A stretch of 64,000 bases of DNA from Photobacterium jeanii (GTDB lineage: Bacteria > Pseudomonadota > Gammaproteobacteria > Enterobacterales > Vibrionaceae), in NCBI RefSeq assembly GCF_001650345.1, contig NZ_LVHF01000028.1:360873-424872 (forward strand). Direction: 5' to 3'. The position numbers were made by a program, and so were the translations under genes. The stretch's first letter is position 1. Each line of letters starts with the position of its first letter. This document shows, piece by piece, positions 28,827 to 35,960 of this stretch. Under the pieces are notes generated by a model that ran no database searches, had not been told where the DNA came from, and saw nothing but the letters and a program-made list of their open reading frames with translations.

Positions 28827-30212
28827 ATGCTGAGAAAGGGAATAATTGCATGCTCGCTGTTGGCACTGACTTCATGTGGAGTCGTGTATCAGGGCGTGCA
28901 AAGTGGTTTGACATCAATAAACACCTCGCAGGTGCTGCGCCAAGGTCGATATGGTGAACTAACAGAACAAGAGTTAGCTTGGGCACAAACCGCATGGGTG
29001 TATATGGAAAATAACACCCAGCTTAAAACTGGCTTAGTTAACTCAATTGATAATTACCCATCGACCAATATGTCATCGTTGGCTGACTACATGATGGCGC
29101 TGGCGGCAGCCCAAGAGTTTGAGTTCATTACAAGTAAAGAACACGATGAACGATTGTCTTTGGTGTTGAGCTTTTTAAATGAAATGCCCTTAAGCTCTGT
29201 GGGAGTACCGAATAAGGTATATAACACTACCACAGGGCAAATGGTCGATTATGGTAACCAGCCAAAAGATATTGGCTGGTCGGCTATCGATGTCGGTCGT
29301 TTGCTTATTGTGCTAGCTATCACTAAACAGCGTAATCCTGAATTTTCTGAATATATCGACAAGGCGGTTTTACGCTGGAATTTCTGTGAGCTAGTAACCC
29401 AAGACGGCGAGTTGTATGGCGGTATTGTTAAAGATAACGGTGATGTCTTTCGTTATAAAGAGGGGCGTTTAGGGTTAGAAGAATACACTTCTTATGGTTA
29501 CCTTGATTGGCAGGTGGTTCCTGAAAAAGCCATGATGCTTGATCCCTATGAAGTGGTGACAATCAACGGAATCGATATTGTATTTGATGGTCGTGATCCG
29601 CGTGATTATGACGTATTACGCCCGGTTTATAGCAACCCGTATTTGTTAATGGGGTTGGAGTTCAACTGGGATGATATTAATGATCTCACCAGCCATGATG
29701 CTAAACATACCAATGATGCGCTAGCTGCAATGGCGGATTCGCTTTATCGTGTTCAAGAATCTCGCTGGGATCAAGATAGGATCTACACCGCACGTGGCGA
29801 TCATGTTGTTAGCGGTGAACCTTATTTTGTTTACGATAGCATTTACGCCCTAGGCACGCCGTGGATCACGGTTGCTGAAGATGGCAGTGATCATGATGAA
29901 TTGGCATTGATTTCAACCCAAGTAGCATTTCAGATGTGGTCGTTATGGAAAACCGATTACACAGATAGATTAATGGTGTTAGTGCGTGAGCTGTACGATG
30001 CCGATCGAGGCTGGTATGAAGGGCGCTATGAGCTTACCAGTGCTTATGAAAAAAGTATTACCTTAAAAACTAATGCCGGTGTTTTAGAAGCGCTTTTATA
30101 CAAAGCTAATGGCAAGTTGTACCAATCGAAGAAAGCCAAAGAATATCGCGATGTGAAGTTTAATTCACGCTTTGACCACCCAGGTCGTTGTTTAGTGGAG
30201 ACATTTCGATGA
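28827..30212 (+). CDS. DUF3131 lipoprotein with altered motifs (copy 4 of 4)
   Basis: A 461-residue lipoprotein; AAGGGATG precedes the ATG and the lipobox is LTSC. It aligns along its length with copies 2 and 3 (TGLVNSIDNYPS, VPNKVYNT, GWSAIDVGRLL, EGRLGLEEY, PYFVYDSIYALG), but two otherwise acidic positions are changed: the WD after the YPS motif reads SS (NMSSLADYM), and the SE/TE of the later motif reads SN (VYSNPYLL). This suggests a non-catalytic or differently acting paralogue, a common pattern in paired periplasmic complexes. Its TGA overlaps the next ATG. Confidence 0.85.
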   Translation: MLRKGIIACSLLALTSCGVVYQGVQSGLTSINTSQVLRQGRYGELTEQELAWAQTAWVYMENNTQLKTGLVNSIDNYPSTNMSSLADYMMALAAAQEFEFITSKEHDERLSLVLSFLNEMPLSSVGVPNKVYNTTTGQMVDYGNQPKDIGWSAIDVGRLLIVLAITKQRNPEFSEYIDKAVLRWNFCELVTQDGELYGGIVKDNGDVFRYKEGRLGLEEYTSYGYLDWQVVPEKAMMLDPYEVVTINGIDIVFDGRDPRDYDVLRPVYSNPYLLMGLEFNWDDINDLTSHDAKHTNDALAAMADSLYRVQESRWDQDRIYTARGDHVVSGEPYFVYDSIYALGTPWITVAEDGSDHDELALISTQVAFQMWSLWKTDYTDRLMVLVRELYDADRGWYEGRYELTSAYEKSITLKTNAGVLEALLYKANGKLYQSKKAKEYRDVKFNSRFDHPGRCLVETFR

Positions 30213-31390
30213 AATCAGCCAGAAGGTTTTTGTTACTTACTTGTTGGGTTTTGGGTGTGTTGAGTGCATCACCGTTAGCTATAGCAGCGGCGGTTGATGT
30301 CGATGTGAGTTATTACAGTAAAGCCACTTTTTTGGTTCAGTCTGGTCGTTATCGCCAAGCAGCCGATCAGTACCATAGATTGGCGATTATGTTTCTTAGC
30401 TCTGAAGCCAAACTGGGTAGTAAACAGATGTGGCAATATGCAGGGCTAGCGGAAGCCCTTGCCGCCATTGCAGCGGATAAAAATAACAGTGCAAAAGCCT
30501 ACCAATATTGGGCGGATAGTACCCGGTATTTAATGACGGGAGGGACGAATTGGGAGCAAATGAAGCATAAGCTTCACATGCGTTATGAAGTGGCAAATAC
30601 TCAACTATCGACTCAACTTCAAGTGAATGACTTTGCTGCGACCATTGATGAACATTGGCAAAATGAACTTACCACGATGCAAGCTTGGGATGAAAAACTG
30701 TCTTTCTTCTCTTTTTCTAGCCCAAAACTTGGCATGATGGATCACCAAGCACAAAGCAGTTTGCCTACCAGTCAAACACAACCTACTTATCGACCACCTC
30801 AACCTGCTGCCAGTGGTAAAAGTCTAGGTGGAGCTGGTGGTGGGAAAAAACTGAGTGGGTTAAATACACGATTTACGCAAACACCAAATTTTGAACCCGT
30901 GCCTCAAACGACTTCTTCCGCAGTTCAGCCAACAAAAACAAAAGTAGAATCGCCAGCAAAAACTAAGTTGATCCCTGTACCCGCTGTCGTAGAGTTGCAA
31001 GCTGAGTCAGCAGTGCCTACTAAACCGTCAGATCCAACTAAAATCGTGACGAAGGCTAAAGCCGCACAAGCAGCTCAACAAACAACACTGTCATCAACGA
31101 AAGTTAAAGAAAAGACTCAATCACCTGATGTCAAAGGTGTTCCCGTTACGCCTAATGCGCCACCGAATGAGCATATTGTGGTGAGCCCAGTTGAAGCGAT
31201 TACTTACCACGAAACGAACTTAAATACTGGAAAGGTCATCCAACCTTCTGCACATCCTTCTGAAACGACAGAGCAATCAAACACACCGAATCCAATGGCA
31301 AAAGGGAATATGGCTGTGATTGATGAGTCGACTGTCACGCCGTTGCAAAGACGTAGTTTTGCGCCAGTGCCCGTTGAGTCCACTGAATAA
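30209..31390 (+). CDS. Exported TPR-like protein with long disordered tail
   Basis: A 393-residue protein whose ATG overlaps the stop of the preceding gene (ATGA), with GTGGAG upstream. A signal peptide ends near residue 26 (SPLAIAAA). Residues about 30-185 are helical with TPR-like spacing (SGRYRQAADQYHRLAIMF). From about 190 to the end the chain is rich in P, T, K, Q and A and looks disordered. I recognise no family. As the last gene of the run it may be the scaffold binding the DUF3131 proteins or the polymer, in analogy to TPR proteins of other exopolysaccharide export systems; that is inference. Confidence 0.75.
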   Translation: MKSARRFLLLTCWVLGVLSASPLAIAAAVDVDVSYYSKATFLVQSGRYRQAADQYHRLAIMFLSSEAKLGSKQMWQYAGLAEALAAIAADKNNSAKAYQYWADSTRYLMTGGTNWEQMKHKLHMRYEVANTQLSTQLQVNDFAATIDEHWQNELTTMQAWDEKLSFFSFSSPKLGMMDHQAQSSLPTSQTQPTYRPPQPAASGKSLGGAGGGKKLSGLNTRFTQTPNFEPVPQTTSSAVQPTKTKVESPAKTKLIPVPAVVELQAESAVPTKPSDPTKIVTKAKAAQAAQQTTLSSTKVKEKTQSPDVKGVPVTPNAPPNEHIVVSPVEAITYHETNLNTGKVIQPSAHPSETTEQSNTPNPMAKGNMAVIDESTVTPLQRRSFAPVPVESTE

Positions 31391-31770
31391 ATTGTGGGTT
31401 TCGTGCTGCATGCTTTAAGCGCATAGTACGATAGAGTTGTTGGTATATGACTGATGACTTACACGTCTGTTCATTTCATTCGCTAATTATTCACTTTACT
31501 GCTCTTACATTAGGTTTTTTAGCGTTTAAATACCTCATGTATCTGCCTTTTTTCTGCTCTTTCTATCTTATCTTGCTGTTTTCAATTGGTTTTGTTTCAT
31601 AAGTGGTTAGACAGCACAAAAGCCAATAAAACTAGGCATTTAATTTGGATTTAGTTGCATATGGTTACTAGTCTTTAAATAGACCATGTGCAACCTTATG
31701 CTGAACACTTGCTTGTTTAGCTTGGTTTGTGGGTGATTCATTCTCACAAGGACTAGAGGAAGAACAAGCG
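31391..31770. other. 380-base gap between polysaccharide operon and glycosyltransferase
   Basis: No terminator is visible after the TPR-like gene, so read-through to the glycosyltransferase at 31.8 kb is possible. The gap is AT-rich and, apart from the doubtful 51-codon frame, shows nothing recognisable. Confidence 0.4.
31447..31602 (+). CDS. Possible small membrane protein (51 aa)
   Basis: An open frame of 51 codons in the gap before the next gene. It would encode a strongly hydrophobic peptide with two possible helices (LIIHFTALTLGFLAF and LPFFCSFYLILLFSIGFV). No convincing ribosome site precedes it (GAGTTG at best), and T-rich DNA yields such frames by chance. I list it as a candidate only. 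Confidence 0.2.
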   Translation: MTDDLHVCSFHSLIIHFTALTLGFLAFKYLMYLPFFCSFYLILLFSIGFVS

Positions 31771-33045
31771 ATGACGGCATCGGAGAAAGTGATTCAAGAT
31801 GTGCTCCTTTCAGCGAGTGATTATTTCGATCTGACAGAAGCTGCTCACCAACATAAGCTACTAAAACTTGCTAATACTTTATATTGCTTAAAAGATATTT
31901 CGATTGAGCGTTATCAGGAGATTGCTGCTCAACCTAATTGTCCGCTTGAGTTTCGCTTAGCGGTGAAGCTGGTGGAATCTCGCCGCTATTTATTGTCAGT
32001 GACTAAACCATTAACTGTGGGTGTCGTATTTGCGATGTGGGGTGAACATAACCGCTTAAATGAAAAGTCGGTATCAAACCCAAATGGTGAAGATTCCTTA
32101 CGTGTCAAAATTGAACAGCTGAACTGGGTAACTCAAGGCACTGTAGTGGATTGGCAACTGTATCCAGTGGATGATGGCTGCCCGCATAATAGCTTTGCCA
32201 TTGCACAGAATATTGCCAAGAGCAGTGTGAATGCTAGCCAAGTAACTGTGTTGAATTTGGCTCAAGTATTGCCGACTCAAGAAGGACCACTCAAAGGGCT
32301 AGCGAGTGCTGATGATTCGCGTAAAGGTGGTGCAATTATTTATGGCTGTCAGACGGCACTTAAAGATGGTGTTGATTGCGTGATGTATACCGATGCTGAT
32401 AATTCGGTACATTTAGGTCAATTAGGTTTGCTGCTAAAACCATATCTTGCCGACAAACAACAAGTGGTACTGGGTAATCGTAAGCACCCAGATTCAATAT
32501 TGGTGAAGCAAGAAGAGCGTTGGGGCGTAGGAATTAAAACGCTACGTCATATGCAGCGCATGATAGGCAAAGATATTTTCTCTAAAGGGATCAAAGACAC
32601 CCAAGCGGCGTTCAAGCTATATGGTAAGGATGTTCTTAAGCAAATCATTGCTAAGCCAACTGTGTATGACTTCTCTTTTGATACTGATTGGATTTTGGCA
32701 GCAATGGAAATGAAACAGCCGATTGCGACGGTACCTTTTGCCTTTATTGATTCTGCTGCGGAATCGGCTTCAGTGGTTCAAGGGCCAATGACGACGTGGT
32801 ACACATTGCTTGATGGGTTAGTAAAAGCGGTTCGCGCAAGACATGCTGATTACAACATTGAAATGGCGGATATTTTTGATCAACAAGTTGGGTCGCATGA
32901 AGATTTAGAAGCAATTATTAACGATTTGCCCCCTGAGCTAGTTGATGCAACAGATGCTGATCTTGGTGATCCACAGCTGATGTCACCAAAGGCAGTGCGA
33001 GCATGGTTAGTTGAAATGAAACAACCACAGGAAGTTACACAATAA
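31771..33045 (+). CDS. GT2/DPM-like glycosyltransferase
   Basis: A 424-residue soluble protein; the ATG at 31771 with GAGGAAG 8 bases upstream is preferred to the GTG at 31729. After a helical N-terminal region (about 1-75), a GT-A fold follows with LYPVDDGCP, the metal motif YTDADNS (about residue 207), VLGNRKHP, and SKGIKDTQAAFKLYG, which resembles the RDTQ-GFK motif of dolichol-phosphate-mannose synthases. FSFDTDWILAA is also of that type. There are no membrane helices. A role in starting or modifying the glycan of the upstream operon is plausible from position. Donor and acceptor are unknown. Confidence 0.8.
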   Translation: MTASEKVIQDVLLSASDYFDLTEAAHQHKLLKLANTLYCLKDISIERYQEIAAQPNCPLEFRLAVKLVESRRYLLSVTKPLTVGVVFAMWGEHNRLNEKSVSNPNGEDSLRVKIEQLNWVTQGTVVDWQLYPVDDGCPHNSFAIAQNIAKSSVNASQVTVLNLAQVLPTQEGPLKGLASADDSRKGGAIIYGCQTALKDGVDCVMYTDADNSVHLGQLGLLLKPYLADKQQVVLGNRKHPDSILVKQEERWGVGIKTLRHMQRMIGKDIFSKGIKDTQAAFKLYGKDVLKQIIAKPTVYDFSFDTDWILAAMEMKQPIATVPFAFIDSAAESASVVQGPMTTWYTLLDGLVKAVRARHADYNIEMADIFDQQVGSHEDLEAIINDLPPELVDATDADLGDPQLMSPKAVRAWLVEMKQPQEVTQ

Positions 33046-33075
33046 ATACCCCCTAAAATAAAAACAGTACCTATT

Positions 33076-33100
33076 GCCCCACGGTTGTGGGGCTTTTTTT
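33076..33100 (+). terminator. Terminator after the DPM-like glycosyltransferase
   Basis: A 7-bp stem GCCCCAC / GTGGGGC with a 4-base loop followed by seven Ts closes the polysaccharide region. Confidence 0.9.
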
Positions 33101-33118
33101 GATTAATTATCTGAATAA

Positions 33119-34048
33119 TTATTTCTTGTTGTTGGTATTAACTGTTTGAGCGCGATGATTTGAGTAATGAGCTATTTCTTCTGTTACCCATTGTAGTAGT
33201 TGCTTGATAGCGCGAGACAGCACTTGGTTTTGACGCACAATATAACCAAGGCTGGTGGTTGGGAAATCGGGCAGGGGAGTAATGGTGTTTTTTAAGTTCA
33301 ATTTCGGATGCAGTGAAAAAGCTGGGACAATGGCAATGCCAAACCCGGCTTCTGCCCAGTCGATTTGTGCATCAACACTACCTACTTCCATGATGCGATA
33401 TTTTGGCAATTTCAAACTCGGTAACGCCAAATCAATTAAATCTCGTGTACGTGTGTCATGACCAAGCAAGATCAAGGTTGGAATATCATCGTTATCAAAT
33501 TCCTTTCCGGTAGCTGCACGTTGTTGCCACTCAGCTAAGCCTTCACCAAATGCGCACCAGTGGACTTGCCACAGTTCGGTAAAGTGCAATGGCTGACTTT
33601 CTTTCTGAGCAATCACAAAGCCTAAATCGGCTTTTGCACTTTTTACTAACTCAGCGGCTTGGCTTGAAGTGGTATTAAACAGCGAGAGATCAATCCCCGG
33701 ATATTCGTGCTTAAACGACTGAAAAGGTTTGATGAGCAGTAAGCGAGAAATAATATCACTGGCGGCAATAGATACCGTTCCCTGACACATATCATTAATC
33801 GCGTTCAAATCAGCCTGACAAATCTGCAATTCCTGCAACGAGCGTTCTGCACTTTGTAATAAGCGCTCACCAGCCTGTGTTAACCGAAATGGATTTCGCT
33901 CAATCAATTTAACTCGAGTCGTTTGCTCTAATTGCTTGATATGCAAGCTAACATTGGGTTGTGTCATATGAAGAGCAATGGCTGTTTTACCGAAGTGTTC
34001 TAACTTTGCCAGTGTGACAAAAGTGTTTAACCAATTGAGATCTAGCAT
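33119..34048 (-). CDS. LysR-type transcriptional regulator
   Basis: A 309-residue LTTR. Residues 1-60 form the winged HTH (NTFVTLAKLEHFGKTAIALHMTQPNVSLHIKQLE) with the typical TQPNVS recognition helix. Residues about 90-295 are the periplasmic-binding-like effector domain. It is transcribed away from the PurA paralogue across a 159-base gap, the usual arrangement for an LTTR and its target. The effector is unknown. Confidence 0.93.
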   Translation of the reverse strand: MLDLNWLNTFVTLAKLEHFGKTAIALHMTQPNVSLHIKQLEQTTRVKLIERNPFRLTQAGERLLQSAERSLQELQICQADLNAINDMCQGTVSIAASDIISRLLLIKPFQSFKHEYPGIDLSLFNTTSSQAAELVKSAKADLGFVIAQKESQPLHFTELWQVHWCAFGEGLAEWQQRAATGKEFDNDDIPTLILLGHDTRTRDLIDLALPSLKLPKYRIMEVGSVDAQIDWAEAGFGIAIVPAFSLHPKLNLKNTITPLPDFPTTSLGYIVRQNQVLSRAIKQLLQWVTEEIAHYSNHRAQTVNTNNKK

Positions 34049-34207
34049 TTGTTATCTTGCATCCATTTCTATCTGCTTCAGACCCTAGTGTAACTGAAAA
34101 TAGATATGGCTCATATGGAATCCTTATTGCGCCAATAATTATTATTAATTTTCCTTATTATCTAATGCGCCATAGCATAAGGGCTTCGCTATTAAGGAGA
34201 GTTAATT
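34049..34207. promoter_or_regulatory. Divergent LysR / PurA-paralogue control region
   Basis: A 159-base AT-rich region between two divergent genes. It should hold both promoters and an LTTR operator. TATTAAGGAG ahead of the plus-strand ATG is a strong ribosome site. No operator is assigned. Confidence 0.5.
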
Positions 34208-35464
34208 ATGTCGTCTATTGTTGTTGTTGGTGCTAACTGGGGTGATGAAGGTAAAGGTCGTATCGTCGACTTCCTAGCAGAAAAAGCATCGGCAAGCATT
34301 CGCTTCCAAGGTGGTAATAACGCAGGTCACACAGTTGTAAACGACTTAGGTACGTTCAAACTACACCAACTTCCAAGCGGCGTATTTAACCCTGACTGCA
34401 TAGCGGTTCTTGGCCCTGGTATGGTTATTAGCCCAGAGCTTCTATCGAAAGAAATCGAAGAAGTTAAAGCGGCTGGGGTTGAAGTCAATCTATGTATTTC
34501 GGATCGCGCAACACTGTGTCTGCCTCTTCATGCTCTAGAAGATACGCTTGAAGAAGAGCGTCTTGGTGATGGTGCTTACGGTTCAACACGTCAAGGTATC
34601 GCACCTGCTTACGGCGACCGAGTAATGAAAAAGGGCATCCTAGTTGGTTGGTTAAAACAGCCTGAAGTATTGCGTGAGCGTCTTCAATTTATGATGGATT
34701 GGAAACTGCCACAGCTTAAAGCGCTATACCCGTCATTCGATTTCAATCAAACAGCGGAAGAAATGACCCAATGGCTGCTTGATGTAACAGCTCCATGGCG
34801 CGATGCAATTTGCAATGTAACAGTGCCACTAAAAGCACTACAAGCAAAAGATGAGACTTTGCTATTTGAAGCACAGCTTGGTGCGGGTCGTGACTTAGTT
34901 TATGGCGAATACCCATGGACAACCTCATCTAACGTAATTTCAACTTACGCTGGTATTGGCAGTGGTTTACCTGCACTTCGCCCAGAGCACGTAATCGCAG
35001 TAGCGAAAGCGTTTAGCTCATCGGTTGGTACGGGTACTTTGGTTACCGCAATGGAAGAGCAAGACGCATTCCGTGAATCAGCAAACGAGTTTGGTGCAAC
35101 AACGGGTCGCCCTCGTGATATGGGTTACTTCGATGCAGTGGCAACACGCAATGGTGTTGAGATTCAAGCTGCCACGGAAATTGCATTAACTAAACTGGAC
35201 TGCCTAAGCGGCCTTGCTGATCTGAAGATCTGTGTTGATTACGATGGTGATCACAGCGAAAACCCAATTTGGCCACAAACGGCGTCATTAGCACCAGTTT
35301 ATGAGCAAATGGAGGGATGGAATGAAGACATTACGTCGTGCCGTAAATTCGAAGAGCTACCGCAAGCGGCGCAAGCTTACGTATTACGCATCGAAGAGCT
35401 AATGGGCGTGCCAGTTAAAATGGTATCAGTAGGCCCAGGCCGTGAACAAATGATCATGCGTTAA
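34208..35464 (+). CDS. Divergent adenylosuccinate-synthetase (PurA) paralogue
   Basis: A 418-residue PurA homologue, somewhat shorter than housekeeping PurA (about 430). The P-loop GANWGDEGKGR with catalytic Asp, NNAGHT with catalytic His, LPSG, and the C-terminal LTKLDCLSGL guanine-binding segment are kept, so GTP-dependent chemistry is likely. However, compared with E. coli PurA as I remember it, the EGAQG IMP-binding segment reads EAQLG, the DHGTYP segment reads VYGEYP, and the near-invariant GPFPTE loop is absent (GTGTLVTAM). ATTGRPRD retains two arginines of the aspartate-binding loop. It may be a second PurA or may act on a different nucleotide. LysR control in a divergent arrangement argues for conditional expression. 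Confidence 0.85.
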   Translation: MSSIVVVGANWGDEGKGRIVDFLAEKASASIRFQGGNNAGHTVVNDLGTFKLHQLPSGVFNPDCIAVLGPGMVISPELLSKEIEEVKAAGVEVNLCISDRATLCLPLHALEDTLEEERLGDGAYGSTRQGIAPAYGDRVMKKGILVGWLKQPEVLRERLQFMMDWKLPQLKALYPSFDFNQTAEEMTQWLLDVTAPWRDAICNVTVPLKALQAKDETLLFEAQLGAGRDLVYGEYPWTTSSNVISTYAGIGSGLPALRPEHVIAVAKAFSSSVGTGTLVTAMEEQDAFRESANEFGATTGRPRDMGYFDAVATRNGVEIQAATEIALTKLDCLSGLADLKICVDYDGDHSENPIWPQTASLAPVYEQMEGWNEDITSCRKFEELPQAAQAYVLRIEELMGVPVKMVSVGPGREQMIMR

Positions 35465-35495
35465 TTGCTCGATTAAGCAAAAACATTAAGAAAAG

Positions 35496-35525
35496 GCAGT
35501 GCTGTTGATTAGCACTGCTTTTTTG
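35496..35525 (+). terminator. Terminator of the PurA paralogue
   Basis: Stem GCAGTGCT / AGCACTGC with a 7-base loop is followed by six Ts. Confidence 0.88.
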
Positions 35526-35656
35526 TATTCGGCTTTGAATACAAAAAAATCGTTACTAATTATCATGTTAAGTAAAGTTATTGGTGTTAGCTTGTGATGG
35601 TAAAGTAAAAAGTGACTGTTATCGTATAAAATGCGATCACTTGACAATTGTTAGGG

Positions 35657-35685
35657 TTTACAGCTTTACTCGAACCCTATAATAT
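35657..35685 (+). promoter_or_regulatory. Promoter of tRNA-Ser copy A
   Basis: TTTACA, 17 bases, TAATAT, then a GC-rich discriminator ahead of the tRNA. The same arrangement is present at copy B. Confidence 0.6.
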
Positions 35686-35698
35686 TCGCCGCACTTAC

Positions 35699-35789
35699 GG
35701 AGAGATGGCTGAGTGGTTGAAAGCACCGGTCTTGAAAACCGGCATACGTTTGTAGCGTATCTAGGGTTCAAATCCCTATCTCTCCGCCA
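35699..35789 (+). tRNA. tRNA-Ser(TGA), copy A
   Basis: A 91-base class II tRNA with acceptor GGAGAGA / TCTCTCC, long variable arm, anticodon loop CTTGAAA (anticodon TGA) and encoded CCA. Identical to copy B at 43447. Confidence 0.97.
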
Positions 35790-35799
35790 CATTTAAGAA

Positions 35800-35827
35800 A
35801 GGCGCTGATTTATCAGCGCCTTTTTTG
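35800..35827 (+). terminator. Terminator after tRNA-Ser copy A
   Basis: Stem AGGCGCTGAT / ATCAGCGCCT followed by a T run. Confidence 0.88.
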
Positions 35828-35887
35828 CATTTGGTTATTGTGGAATTGGCTTTGAAGCAAATCCGCTATACCCAGAGTGCTCCGCCA
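35819..35887. repeat. Post-tRNA repeat block, copy A
   Basis: About 68 bases here, from a T run and GCATTTGG to GCTCCGCCATA, recur with about ten differences at 43730-43798 after tRNA-Ser copy B. The block ends in GCTCCGCCA like a tRNA 3' end but does not fold as a full tRNA. Confidence 0.75.
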
Positions 35888-35892
35888 TATAC

Positions 35893-35925
35893 AAAAAGCT
35901 CAGCAGAAATGCTGAGCTTTTTGTA
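35893..35925. terminator. Bidirectional terminator ahead of Ig-like lipoprotein stop
   Basis: A 13-bp perfect stem AAAAAGCTCAGCA / TGCTGAGCTTTTT around a GAAA loop; the flanking A and T runs let it serve both strands. Confidence 0.85.
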
Positions 35926-35960
35926 TGTATTAAATAGCGGGAGGAGATTTGCTTTTAGAC

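Noticed and set aside
34208..35464. Phage-type PurZ (2-aminoadenine pathway)
   Set aside because: The catalytic Asp of GDEGKG is retained, whereas PurZ as I recall it replaces it, and no phage genes or partner enzymes are nearby.
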